A stretch of 64,000 nucleotides of DNA from Candidatus Vicinibacter proximus (GTDB lineage: Bacteria > Bacteroidota > Bacteroidia > Chitinophagales > Saprospiraceae). Shown in pieces: positions 13,201 to 22,162 of this stretch. The notes beneath the pieces were generated by a model. That model saw only the letters and a list, made by a program, of their open reading frames with translations. It ran no database searches and was not told where the DNA came from. Both the position numbers and the translations under genes were made by a program. The first letter of the stretch is position 1. Every line of letters starts with the position of its first letter. The stretch is from assembly GCA_016713905.1 (NCBI GenBank), contig JADJOE010000003.1, positions 1,550,001 to 1,614,000 on the forward strand. Reading direction: 5' to 3'.

Positions 13201-16200
13201 AACTTCTGCAAAATTTCTAACATCAAGAATGTTGGAAGTACCAAGATCTTTCAATTCGATAAACACAGATGCCGTACCTCCCGGTTGCAAAACAGAATTT
13301 GAAAGATACTCTGCAACGCCATTATTCATCACCCAGCCGGCAGCAACCGAAGCTGCACTTAGTTCAAAACCAAAAGGAATATAATCTGCGATACCGATAT
13401 TTTTTACCGTAATATTTCCTTGATTGAATAATTCAATCTTAAAATTTACAACTCCTTTATACTTTAATACAGATCCTTCAACAAGAGTTTTTCTCAATGC
13501 TATATCCAATATATTCAATGCCTCCGGATCCGCATCATCTTCATCATCGATTCCATTTCCATCTAATTTATTATCCGTCACAGAACCAAAGATTCCACCT
13601 GCATCATTGCCTTCGATTTCATCCGGCTGCGAATCTGTATCTAAACCAGACATATCTATTCCGGAAGTATTCTCAGCAGACACTATTTCTGCTCGATTTA
13701 ATAAATTTAATACTTGTGCATTTTCCTTTACTCTCAATTTAATTTCCTTCGTTGCACATTGACCAGGCTCTATATTGGATAAGATGCTGTTGTAGAATTT
13801 TCCACCTTTGAGCATCCATCCATTGTTGTCAAGAGGACTTAGTGCTAAACCTGCCGGGATGTAATCCGTAAAACTTACATTTTTGGCAGTGATATTTCCC
13901 TGATTACATATCCTGATCTGAAATAATACATCTTCGCCAATTTTTACCGGGGTAGTTTTTGTAGTAGTCAGGATCAGGGCAAGGTCAAAAATCTGTAGAC
14001 CTGCAGGATCCTGATCATCCTCATCCAATTGTCCATCTCCGGAAATCAGGTTATCTGTTGCCGATCCCAGCAAACCTCCTGCATCATTTCCAGGATTATT
14101 GTCGGGTGTGCTGTCCCAGTCTTTGATGTCCGCATTATTCGCATCTTTCAAAGCACTAATTTCGGCAACATTTACCAATTGACGATAATCGGAAGATTTT
14201 ACTTTTAATTTAATGGTTAGTGTTCTGGATTTACCCGGCTCTAGTGTTTGAATATCATGGAATGTTGCAATGCCATTAACATTTAACCAACCCGGATTTT
14301 CATTGGCTATAAATTCCAGTCCTGAAGGCAAATAATCTGAAATAGTATAATTACTAATGGCAATACTTCCCTGATTAAATATGGTAAGTTGAAAAGGAAC
14401 TAAATCCCCAACTTTTACCGGATTAATATTTGTTGTTTGTTTAATTAATGCGAGGTCCGCAATAAAGACTGTTTCCCTGTCATGATCATCTTCATCCACA
14501 GTGCCATCCCCATCGAAAGCGTTATCGGTAACAGAACCAATTACTCCTCCTGCATCATTGGTAGAATTATTATCGGCTTTTGAATCACGATCCATGATTT
14601 CTACCCCTGCACTATTGGTCATACTTGAAATTTCAGCAGTGTTGATCAGTGTTTCTGCGGTAGCATTTTCTTTTATTTTTAAAACAATGTTTACTGTTTG
14701 AGTAGACCCTGTGGAAATTCCGGATGAATTGCCATAAACCGCACCTGCAGGAGTCAATGTCCATAATGGATTGGAAGCTGTTACAAACTCAAAACCTGTT
14801 GGAATGTAATCTGTAATTTCATAAGCTGCAATGTTGGTATTTCCTTGATTTTTTACCGTGATATTAAAAGTTACAAGATCACCTCTTTTAACAGGAGCTG
14901 TGCTTGCAGTAGTTTTAATTAATGCCAAATCATTTACAAAAAGTGCTTCTGCATCATGATCGTCTTCATCATCAGGATTATCCAATGTATTATCCGTTAA
15001 TGAATTTGGAATACCGCCCCTGTCATTTCCCAAAATTTGATCCGGAGAAGAATCATGATCTTTCATAGGTTGCCCCTTGTCATCATACATCGCAGCAATT
15101 TCTGCCTGATTGATAATGTCTGACATGCTGACATCATTCAGCACTTTAAGTCTAATGTTAAAAATCTCTATCCCACCGGGTAGAATTGCACTTTTACTGT
15201 TGAGGTGTGCTATTGAACCTGTAATATTCCAATCTAAATTTTCTTCGGAAACAAACCCAAGTTCTGAAGGAATGTAATCCACAATTTCGAAGGATGCTAC
15301 CGGAATGGTTCCCTGATTGTGCACCTCAATTGCAAACTCCACAAAATCATTTTTCCTCAAAGAGCCAAGGGTCTTAACCTTTTTAATGAGCGCAAGGTCA
15401 ATGACATCTTCTTCAGGTGGTGCAGTTGAACTATCTGTTGCATATCTGAGTCCGATATCCAGATTAAATTTATTCTGACCATTATTGCCGGTGTGAATTT
15501 TGACTGCAGGTAAGCCTTTAAAAATTGAACATTGGTAAATAGGAAGAATTCTTGCATCATTGTCTCTTTGATCAGGAATACCTCCCGTAATTTGGTCAGC
15601 TATGGTAACAGACAAAGTATCATTGCCCAGGATAATAGTATTGTAATTTGTATTGTATCTTGGATCATCAATTACGATAAAATAATCTGCATCATATTCA
15701 AGACCATCCGGTGCACCATCTTTGTTTACATCTACATTTGTATTGTTGAATAAATATTCTCCATTGGTACCGGAGATAACACTTGCCACTTTGGTACAAT
15801 TATTATCATACAAAGAAACTTGTACTCCACTGATTCCTTTCTCTTCTGCATCTTGAACGCCATTTTCATTTTGATCCAACCAAATTAAATTTCCGATCTC
15901 CAATGGGATGGCCTGGTTCATTACTTCAATGTCTCCAATTCCGGAAGCTTTTCCAAATACGCTGTTGGCTGGATTATAGATTTGTATGGCACCTAATTTT
16001 TTGCCATTTATGGTACTGTATCTATGCAAGCCACCTGCAAAGGATTCAAATATCGGATCAAAAACAGCGGCGATGACTTCATTCTTTTTTGCCACACTGG
16101 TCAAACCACCTAATGCAGTTTCCTGATGTAGTCCCGGACCAACAATCCAATAGTCTTCACCAAAAAACTCACCACCACCAGGACCTTCGTAATGACCCGC

Positions 16201-17598
16201 TCCGGTACCCAATCTTCCATTTACCACACCTCCACTCTCCAGTTGCCAGCCCTTGTCTGTCTTGAATGCCATTAATATATCACCGGTTTGATTGGTAAGT
16301 GGCTCTACATTTACACAATATGCATGACCTTTTCGGTCTGTAATGCCAAGTATCATTTCACCATTAATGGTAAAATCCAAATCCGTTAACCACTGTGAAA
16401 TATTTTTTAAATCTCTCTGTTGTTTAGGCCAATAATTTTTGGCGAAATCTGTAGATAAGATTAAATTATAAACCCTGGTCAATAAATTCAATTCATATAC
16501 ATGAAAAACACAATCACTTTCTTTTTGACTGGTCTCTGCTGTACAGGTTACCCCAATGTATAATAGACCGTTATAGTATTTTAAAGCAGATACTGCATAA
16601 TCTCCACCATTACACCCCGGATCTGGGATTTTTATTTCAATTACATTGGATTCATTTGGATTTTTAGTCGGAATAATTACCACGGATTTGTTGTGCAGAT
16701 TGCTAACAAAAAGGAACTGGTCATCATCAGAGATATCGATATTACCGATTCCTACTTTGCCTACCAAATCTCCATATTTGCAATCAGAAACTGCCAATCC
16801 CTGAGTAGACCCTGTTTGGATTCCTACATCACTCAGATTAATAAAATTGGTAACGGCAGCTGCCTGCTTATTGAATACATAAATTCCTCCTGTTCCCAAA
16901 GGCCCTAAAACTGCACCCTGCTTTACAAATGCAGATGCATATAAAAGTTTTTGTGTACGGTTCCAGGCTAAGCCCCATACAGCACCGGTTTGACTCTTGG
17001 TCACAAGCTTATTTATGGGACTGATTGAATTAAAGCTTTCATCTAATTCTAGTATAGTCCTTTCTGTACCATTGATATCCAGGCTTGCACCGCCTACAAA
17101 ATTGGCAACTGCCAATTTTGGATTTTCTTCCATCAAGGTCTCCACAGGCTTAAACAAACCAAAATTGGCGCTACAGGATGGAGCACGCATGGTACGAGTA
17201 TCTCCAATCTGATCAAGACCCATTTTAGAATATTCATAATAAGAAGGCTTATTGATCTCAATGCTGTACATAGCATGATCGGCAAGACCACTTAGGCTGA
17301 ATCCTCCGTTGAAATCGGTAAGTGCACTTGCCACCAAAAGACCTTCTCCGTTGAAAGCATTGATGGAAACAAATGCAACCCCGGGCTCCCCGGAATCCAT
17401 GTTTCCATTATAGTTGCGGTCATTAAAAACACGGCCTCCAATCTTTCCAGATTCGGTGAGACATTGTGCAAAAACAGGAAAGGCTGCAGCGGAAAAGCAT
17501 AAAGCAATCGCTAACCTCCCCAAACCTTCATAAAAGGATTTAAATGGGTTTTGAGCTTTGTGTGAAGCTCCAGTTTGTAAGAAACGTAGTTTCCTCAT
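4300..17598 (-). CDS. Giant T9SS-secreted multidomain surface protein (SdrD B, DUF11, HYR, dockerin-like; 4,432 aa)
   Basis: Signal peptide at residues 1-45 (hydrophobic core then VFAQ). An SdrD B-like/carboxypeptidase-regulatory domain follows (about 50-120), then a propeller-like region (about 160-560) and a second B-type domain (about 566-700). Seven DUF11 repeats (about 735-1850), each beginning D[LI]AL, are separated by Asp-rich linkers of the DSTPD...DEDDHD type that look calcium-binding. The region from about 2160 to 3900 holds Cys-rich HYR-like modules. Within it, four copies of a roughly 176-residue unit begin at about 2906, 3083, 3260 and 3433, the middle two being nearly identical. 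A dockerin-like EF-hand pair (about 4078-4140; QIQKHILG, AADVNKSG) precedes a T9SS type A sorting domain (about 4345-4432; NIPNPFN...GVYYYHI). It is probably exported to the cell surface as an adhesin or matrix fibre. The frame is intact over 13.3 kb, with its own promoter and terminator. Confidence 0.92.
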   Translation of the reverse strand: MRKLRFLQTGASHKAQNPFKSFYEGLGRLAIALCFSAAAFPVFAQCLTESGKIGGRVFNDRNYNGNMDSGEPGVAFVSINAFNGEGLLVASALTDFNGGFSLSGLADHAMYSIEINKPSYYEYSKMGLDQIGDTRTMRAPSCSANFGLFKPVETLMEENPKLAVANFVGGASLDINGTERTILELDESFNSISPINKLVTKSQTGAVWGLAWNRTQKLLYASAFVKQGAVLGPLGTGGIYVFNKQAAAVTNFINLSDVGIQTGSTQGLAVSDCKYGDLVGKVGIGNIDISDDDQFLFVSNLHNKSVVIIPTKNPNESNVIEIKIPDPGCNGGDYAVSALKYYNGLLYIGVTCTAETSQKESDCVFHVYELNLLTRVYNLILSTDFAKNYWPKQQRDLKNISQWLTDLDFTINGEMILGITDRKGHAYCVNVEPLTNQTGDILMAFKTDKGWQLESGGVVNGRLGTGAGHYEGPGGGEFFGEDYWIVGPGLHQETALGGLTSVAKKNEVIAAVFDPIFESFAGGLHRYSTINGKKLGAIQIYNPANSVFGKASGIGDIEVMNQAIPLEIGNLIWLDQNENGVQDAEEKGISGVQVSLYDNNCTKVASVISGTNGEYLFNNTNVDVNKDGAPDGLEYDADYFIVIDDPRYNTNYNTIILGNDTLSVTIADQITGGIPDQRDNDARILPIYQCSIFKGLPAVKIHTGNNGQNKFNLDIGLRYATDSSTAPPEEDVIDLALIKKVKTLGSLRKNDFVEFAIEVHNQGTIPVASFEIVDYIPSELGFVSEENLDWNITGSIAHLNSKSAILPGGIEIFNIRLKVLNDVSMSDIINQAEIAAMYDDKGQPMKDHDSSPDQILGNDRGGIPNSLTDNTLDNPDDEDDHDAEALFVNDLALIKTTASTAPVKRGDLVTFNITVKNQGNTNIAAYEITDYIPTGFEFVTASNPLWTLTPAGAVYGNSSGISTGSTQTVNIVLKIKENATAETLINTAEISSMTNSAGVEIMDRDSKADNNSTNDAGGVIGSVTDNAFDGDGTVDEDDHDRETVFIADLALIKQTTNINPVKVGDLVPFQLTIFNQGSIAISNYTISDYLPSGLEFIANENPGWLNVNGIATFHDIQTLEPGKSRTLTIKLKVKSSDYRQLVNVAEISALKDANNADIKDWDSTPDNNPGNDAGGLLGSATDNLISGDGQLDEDDQDPAGLQIFDLALILTTTKTTPVKIGEDVLFQIRICNQGNITAKNVSFTDYIPAGLALSPLDNNGWMLKGGKFYNSILSNIEPGQCATKEIKLRVKENAQVLNLLNRAEIVSAENTSGIDMSGLDTDSQPDEIEGNDAGGIFGSVTDNKLDGNGIDDEDDADPEALNILDIALRKTLVEGSVLKYKGVVNFKIELFNQGNITVKNIGIADYIPFGFELSAASVAAGWVMNNGVAEYLSNSVLQPGGTASVFIELKDLGTSNILDVRNFAEVLSVQNVAGDNFSAYDFDSTPDGNSGNDVGAELGTLTDDMISDHGVQDEDDHDVATVPVFDLALRKTLENKQLIYHSGDTVNFRIEVLNQGNVVASTSEIVDYLDTSFIFSLAINPGWEIKADNKIYFNVNQAIGVGESFKTNVKLIIKAKKNGLTIFNCGEISKAKDAAGNLLIDYDSTPDDIQNNDKSTPNHDVSDHGENDEDDHDIANTNPNNFDLALRKEIAVRTVVRGQIVPWTITITNEGTVTASEIILFDYLPSGTLMISKDWYQNPQNPDPRKYYYLMNIKNGRLPAEGLKPGESIQVIVETQVDPTRPSGQVVNRAEIYSASNEFGEPDEDSTPDDVVDNDEGGQVFEDSDQSGSAGPEDPSGQDEDDSDVAGAILLEIVNSACECLNNASNPDDGQFSTTLTLESRTGEIWFIRSVNGLYHTSSPAPPALPVPFTTGPMGFLLSPVISNGAMTVYEMSGIHVDGVGFDIVLENQFGDKVSLGNVRCNYNESTLIEAQNNVCTGSNVRYSVDYHPGSTYQWILSSGGSFTSQTNTYAANITWNGAVGTKHFLTVIERNPDLCLKPIRFEVTIGDQIGSVSCIGAAQISLGVDCEALVTPQMLLLGGPYDYNSYAVMIMNKDGSLVPNATLTYEHLGKTLMAKVLNVCNGNSCWATLTVEDKIKPRIVCLNDTIDCTRMQSYLGPLVYDYCDPAPQKILIDERIEDTRCNQAYSKIVTRNYVAKDASGNVSDTCTQQIFLKRINLDEIVFPDSLSLATNNPLLCGTFGLDSLGRPHTSYTGVPMYHGAPIWPNKDNKYCDFGASYEDFVIPTGKSCTQKILRNWRFIIWYCTTFEQRVYNQLIEITDTTAPVIMCPYDITASTNSYECFGNVWIPDPVVFDSCSSQVTLDLVSPVGIIKNFTSRTLRLPAGNNVLTFRAYDNCHNESTCSFNVYVKDQAAPVVQCDKETVVTLDRFGQAWIPAHVFDDGSYDDCHIASMQARRMDNGVPCQYNPNVYADSVGFCCADIGNLVQVMFKVTDAEGNSNTCMILVEVQDKTIPQISCPHDVTIDCDYHYNPNDLSEFGQPRVSDNCDVTVREVDSFYVNQCREGYIDRIFIAGNGFGQNVCVQRITIINNNPFTEKSIRWPRDFDTTSCASDILDPKNLPLGFGYPIITEDKCDLVGVNYEDHVFRIVNGNDACYKVLRKWKVINWCRFYNPTGAPIIYEKEQIIKVYNTVKPNFLSGCVDRRFEINDTSCFGRMVDLVATGYDDCTPPNQLRNEFHVDLNSDGIEDRSGLGVGNIVDASGFYPLGKHRVKYVLEDLCGNKEVCEINFEIINVKTPTAYCLKGLAAGLVAMDLNGDGRIDGELVTIWAKDFDQGSNHPCGYPLTYSIGRDTTIKSVTYNCDSLGRREVLFCVTASNGQQSCCETFIDIQDNNNVDYCNCFKQPSDITVSNCAQLTEPGDLNSYPTIGSCRCTDADITHSDVKVSGGKNECFVIERTWFLKFTCPGNNNDFSFVQRIVVTTDLKESDITWPNQTVIVDNCLGSIDTAYIGEVPTVCGYKGQVMLMFNDRLISKSADTSIYERTWTAFSKCVTDGSQTFTFVQTLIVVNSTGVKYTVPADVTVTDCKKSILPDSLNGYPKTNCPCSFVQHSYVDSIGFGTQNACYVIYRKWTSTYNCPPDVVGTFRGTQKIIVSIDLKLTDIKWPADSFVVDNCSGNIDTGRVNHVPMLLKDFCGYVTISYVDTIKLNNDTCRIVQRTWRVNNVCKTGAQAQVYKFDQKIKILYPDGPKLIVPNDITITDCKKSTLPDSLNGYPKSNCPCTMVTHSYKDSIGFGTPNTCYVIYRKWTSVFNCPPDLVGTLMGTQRIAVSIDLKLTDIMWPADSFVVDNCTGDIDTSVVNHVPTLKKDFCGYVSITYVDSVKSNNDTCKIVQRKWTVSNTCKTGAQAQSFNFNQVIKVLFPTGPKLVLPPDLTVTDCAKPFLPDSLNGYPTVKCGCDSLTFKYTDDTIRTNPEVCYVVNRNWEVRIRCRPEVDTTIFGVQKITRDVNLNPADITWPRDSFTSFTCTPTTNPDIVGRPSLKKNYCGLVKFNFVDTVLAGNPCRTVKRTWRATNDCSVSQVFSFNQYIITLNQTPPSITCPADRTVNADPNTCGAVVNLGNPTVNTACNTGVTFQNNAPAIFPVGKTNVIFTATDSCGNSATCITMVTVIETVPPTINCPRDTVVGCDVNTDNLGQFGTATASDNCPGVSVKDTAIRNQNVCGIGTITRIFTATDASGNTRSCTQIVTVNNPDPLDSLEINWPVSPVTVDECQSISPDSLGKPTVNAGSASCFKLRITSQDSNFCKTRGSCEIEREWTVFDSCSGNTFKFIQLIIRDDQNAPTIQGIADITVYASDTSCNNFVTMIASVSDCDSASVVITNDSPYGANDFEDASGFYPVGVTNVTFSAEDACCNIATKTVKITVVDTIAPEVTCKKVIHTIQDNGCADFNANEFIFNISDNCSNATNIMASFDRNNFMDTVVTICCDSLVNRDYLGAYTIYFKDEAGNIDSCVTLLQAIDLDSICPPNFNGANVAGIVSSRKDVKLKGIDVYLNGGKAGLVTTGNAGLYAFNNMKMGGSYETKPIYDLDHLNGVSTYDIIQIQKHILGSKPFDEPFKWIAADVNKSGSVTAADLTEIRKLILGINQRFRNNNSWRFIYLDYVWEDRDNPLQEAFPESYVIPTLNKNYLVNFVGIKVGDVDDSNKMNGALNTSSRTQEKAQLRTADIFMEKGKEYAIELKLSDWEKLEGAQAGIYIDPQLAWIKEISTNQEGSLRPEHVADVFKEQGSVRFAWNQEKGNEWKLILNIRSHKDQYLSDVMFLDKQLMNAEAYKKSGEVNELELKLDGSINTQGKIHLFQNIPNPFNQSTMIPFEINQDSEVLFEVTDLSGKLVYSKRAYYQRGYHQIELNRDVLKFGGVYYYHIQTGREKLYRRMLMID

Positions 17599-17723
17599 GT
17601 AACGCAGTTTTTATGTGTAGTTCGTTTTTCGGACTCGGTTCAAAACCAAAAGTCAGCCACTACGCATTGCGCTAAAGAGAAATTTACTTAATTCGGGAAT
17701 AAACCGATAAAGGTTTACGGTGC

Positions 17724-17753
17724 AAACATATAACTAATATTTTAATATACAAA
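17724..17753 (-). promoter_or_regulatory. Bacteroidota sigma promoter of the giant gene
   Basis: On the minus strand TTG (17753-17751) is followed after exactly 19 bases by TATGTTTG (17731-17724), matching the -33 TTG / -7 TAnnTTTG consensus. The predicted transcription start is near 17717, which gives an untranslated leader of about 118 bases before the ATG at 17598. Confidence 0.8.
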
Positions 17754-17797
17754 ATAAATATATAGAAATATTTATATATGATTTTTTTATAAATACA

Positions 17798-17823
17798 AAT
17801 GGCCGGCAAAAAGCCGGCCATTT
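17798..17823. terminator. Bidirectional terminator hairpin
   Basis: A perfect stem (17798-17807 with 17814-17823, GGCCGGC core, flanked by A and T tracts) lies about 54 bases after the stop of the leftward HYR gene. Read leftwards, T-rich sequence follows the stem. Confidence 0.8.
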
Positions 17824-17876
17824 TGTGTATGTAATTGGTTGTTAGTAGATTATGTTTTTAATGATGAAAAGGAACA

Positions 17877-20800
17877 TCAATCCTTTAGGATCATTTTTCT
17901 TACTTTGGATCCCAAATGGGTCTCCAGTTTATACATGTATATCCCTGCCTGGCCAATTTCATGGCGATGCAGACTAATCTGATTCATACCCTTGTTCAGA
18001 TAAAGTTCTTTCTTTTGAACCAACTGTCCTGTAGCATCAAATACACTCAACTGAGCTTTGCAGGATACCGACAGTTCAACCGGAATAAAGGTCTGCTCAG
18101 CGTATGGATTTGGAATATTCTGTCCCAGGGTAAAGTAATCTTCAGATATAATGCCTCGATTGCTTTTTAGGGCAATATCTAATACAGCCCCCTCTGCGGT
18201 ATAAACTTCTGAGTGCATTCCATCAAGATCCAATTCTATTGAATTAAATGCATCTAAATCCTGCGCTTCCAAATAAAATAAAATCTGGGCCGAAGCCAAT
18301 TTGATACTTTCGGTATGGTGCCAGCTGATCTTTAGATTGCCCTTTTCTAAATTATAATTATAGCTTTCTATCTTAATTGCTCCTGAAAGGGGAACAAGCT
18401 TATCCTTCGCCTGAATACTCATCTGAAATCCTTCCAATTGTATATCTTCTGTAGACTGAACCGGAATGAGGTAAGTTTGCGCATTAGGTATTGGTGTGCC
18501 AAGAATTAAACCAAAACTCTTACTCGATCTGGAAATGATTTGATTACTTAGATTGACATTTGCAGAATTGTCTACATCCCCTGTTTTTACCCCAACAAAA
18601 TTCAACTTATCAAATTGATCGGAAAGATCTTTCATTTGCAATTGTTCTTTACCATCCCATGGCTCACTTTCGTCTGCAAAAGGATACTTGGTGGAGAAGA
18701 ATCTCCATATCTTTTGATTAGGGAAATTATCTTTGATACCCAGCACAACCTTTCTCAAATCAGCAATGTCTCTTGCCGTAATCGTTTTGGTATTGTTTAC
18801 ATCCGCCGCCAGCAATTTGTAAGGAGTGTCCAATTCTTTCACACCTAAAATGTGTTTTTGGATCAGCAATATATCATGGGTGGACACTCCGTTACCGGCT
18901 TGATCCAAACGCTCCACTGCAAAATGTTCTGTTTCCTGAACCAATAAATCACTGAATGCATACTGACCATTTTGATTAGTGTTTACCAGTTTTAGCATTT
19001 GATTGTTCTTGTCAAAAGCAATGACTTCGGCAGCAGGTATGGATGTCTGATCAGCCCTGGAAATAGCACCACTTGCATTGGCAAAATTTCTTCCACAAAC
19101 ATTTTGATTGTCCTGTATCCTGATGCTTGTCTCGCAATAATCCTGATTACCTGCTTCATCTGTTACATACAATCTTACCGTAAAGATTACGAATGCCTGC
19201 TTATGAAGACTATCACAAGTATAAGTTATGGATTTATTGTTTACATCTTCACTGAATGAAAACCTAAGATTTTCTTTTTGTGTGCAGTTGTCAAAACTGT
19301 TTATATCCAAATCTTTAGCCCAAACAGTTATATTACCTGTGGTCGGCATAACAACCGTGTTTATGCCTGAATAACAATATGGTGATGGTTTTTTACAATC
19401 CTTCAAAATGAAAACTTGATCACAGCTGCTGTAATTGCCACACTGATCCGATACAATCCATTTTACTTTGTGGATCCCCACAGGCAATACTCCTGTCACT
19501 CTGTTACCATTGGCAAGGGGTTCGTAACTTCCATCATTACCTATATCTAATCTATATGACCATTTTAAATCTGATGTATTGGTGCAATCGTCGTCTGCAA
19601 TTCCGGTGAGGTCATAATTCACCAAACAATTCTGATTTCTTGGATTATAATACGCTGAATTATCACATATCCTTGCTGTATCGCAAGTATAGATGGTAGG
19701 TGGCTCTGAATTAGAAATATAAATGATTTGATTGAATTCCCAAATTCCATCATTTTTATTTAGGTTAAACTGGCACCAATCTACCACTGTCCACTTTCTG
19801 AGAATTTTATAACATACACTGTCCAGCAAATTAAGCTTTGTGTCTGCATAATTTGCTGCAACTTGTGCACAATTTGTGTTGAGAAATTTTGGCGCACCGG
19901 TATTATTAGGATGCACAACTGCCGAACGACAAGAATTAATCGCTACAATAGTATCCGGCCATTTAATGTCTTGTATACTAAATGGTCTCGGATTCCAGAC
20001 ATAAATCCTCTGAGTATCTATCGATACAAAACCTTGCTTGTCTCTAGCTGTAAAAATTCTGTAAATGATACCCTGATTACAAACTAAATCATAGGTAGCC
20101 GTATCAGATACTGTCACCGAACAATTATCGTAAGCGTATCCGTCTATTCCAGCTTCATATTTTGGTGGACTGTAATAGTAATCTTTTATGATGATTGGTT
20201 TACGTTCTGCCTGACTGGTTCTAATAGTACCGAACACATTCAGATCGCTCCGATCAAATTCACAGGAGATGGTAATATCTGTTGGTGCAATAATAATTGG
20301 CGCTTCTTTTTCCTGCACAGTAGCTTCTACCATACAAGTATTTTTATTTCCATATGCATCTGTTACTTCCAATGCAATCATAACCACTTTTCCAACATCC
20401 AGGCAACAAAATTCTACATAAGGTCCAAAAAATATGTGTCCTGTTGTTGCAGGTACTGTCCATTCTCCTGACTTTGAATTCAAGAATTCCACAATTGTCG
20501 ATGGACCCATCGTCAAATGTCTCTGCATAGGCTTTGGCCGTCCCATCAGAAGTTAGGGAAACTACTGTTTTCTGATCACATATTGCAATGGGTAACAAAT
20601 CATCCACTACCCCGGCTTCTGTCTGGTGTTCTCTGGAGTTGCCGCACAAATCAGTCACCACATATGCAATCCAAATCCTCCCTTGAGGCGCTCCCCTCAG
20701 GTAATAACAACTGTCTTTTTTATTGAATACAATATAGTCTTTACTTTTTGGCAATGTGTCTCCAGTCTGTTCATCCATTAATTTCACATATACATCATAC

Positions 20801-21872
20801 ACCCAGTTGCCACAATCCGTGACAGAGTCTGGCCTTGGTAACTTATAATCTGTGACACAGGTATAAGGAGCCATCCCTATTGTAAAATCCTTAGGCGCCT
20901 TAAACTGAGGTGCTTCATCATCCACCACTTTGATAATCTGATTGTGTTCATAGATATCTCCGGAACACCAATCCAAAATTACCCAGCGGCGTAAAATTTT
21001 ATAAGTATTTGGACAAATAGGAATTTTTAAATCTGAATAGGATGCATTCAATGTCGAACAAAACTTTGGCACAGGATGCCCGGTATAGGATGGATCCGGA
21101 TTGCCATTAGGAAGTTTTGGAAAAACATCTCCACAATGAATGTAGGCATGATCAATTCCATCATAATCCCTAGGCAGGACAATGTCAATTGCGGTTGGTG
21201 TATATATACAAATTGTATCGACACAAGATATCTTATTCCCTACTGCATCGTGCGCATACCAGGTTCGATATATTTTCTTGAAGAAATTAACATTGCATCC
21301 ATTTTCAATTAATTGGTCTTCATAGGATAAATATGCCAGACCACATCCATCCCAGCCAGATACTATGTAGGCATTTGGTTTGGACGGATCTTTTCCTATG
21401 AACACCAAGCCCGGTGCTACAATTGGAAAACCCAATGAATCAGGAGATATACTCCTTCCGCATCGGATGGTATCATTGCTGCAAAGTAAATTGGGCGGAA
21501 GTTTATCTTCTATTTTTACTTTCCCCAACAAGAATTCTTAGACGGGATGTGCCAGATCTTGTAATCATAAATCTTGTTAATGTCACTTGCTCCAAAAATA
21601 ATATCTGGCTGTACCACACCTTTGGAGGACACCTCTATGTAATAGTCTGAAGGAACACCCTGCATATCCTCCAAAAGCATATCAGGGGATAAAGTAGCCC
21701 AACAGAGATCATCCAAGGAGACCTGTACAAGGTCATTACAAGCTAAAGGTGGCATAACCTCTAGATTCTTCAAATGTGGAGATTTCCCCGCTACTTGCTC
21801 AATAGAAGCAAAATAGAGAAAAAAGCTTAAAAAGGACAACATCCACTTAACTGGGGTAATTAATCGGTTCAT
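17877..21872 (-). pseudogene. T9SS-secreted HYR/dockerin-like protein, broken by two single-base indels
   Basis: Three overlapping frames (21872-21516, 21531-20344, 20546-17877) join into one protein of about 1,330 residues, a shorter paralogue of the giant protein. The first has a signal peptide (MNRLITPVKWMLSFLSFF) and ends at NSCWGK; the second continues VKIEDKLPPN. Together they match the giant protein's SCWATLTVEDKIKP. Adding one base to the CCCC run at 21523-21526 restores the first junction. Removing one base from the A6 run at 20427-20432 restores the second (RRMD... to ...FFGPYVEFCC). The rest has HYR-like Cys-rich modules, a dockerin-like pair (LLIQKHILG, LLAADVNNTK) and a T9SS type A tail (NIPNPYAEQTF to the C-terminus). 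Both breaks are homopolymers, so sequencing error is as likely as true decay. Confidence 0.85.
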
Positions 21873-22162
21873 GAATTAAGTTTTAAGATCATTGAGTAAA
21901 CTACACGACGCACTAGTCGTCGCTCTCATGAATCAAATTATATACCAATTTTCTTTAATTTATTGATTTTCATCATATGTTTATGTAAATTTATAAACAC
22001 ATATCATTGATATACAACAATATACACTTTATAAAATAAAATATGTTAAAATAAATTTACATGATAAAAAATCGCCATATTTTGAATCCGGCAAGGAAAA
22101 AATGGGTATTTCAGATCATTAAACAACAGGTTTCCGCAGGATATAAAACGGTTAAAATGGGT
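21873..22162. other. AT-rich gap, no gene seen
   Basis: Upstream region of the leftward HYR gene and downstream end of the uridine kinase frame. It contains a short ACGAC/GTCGT inverted repeat near 21903-21918. No clear promoter consensus or open frame was recognised. Confidence 0.5.
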
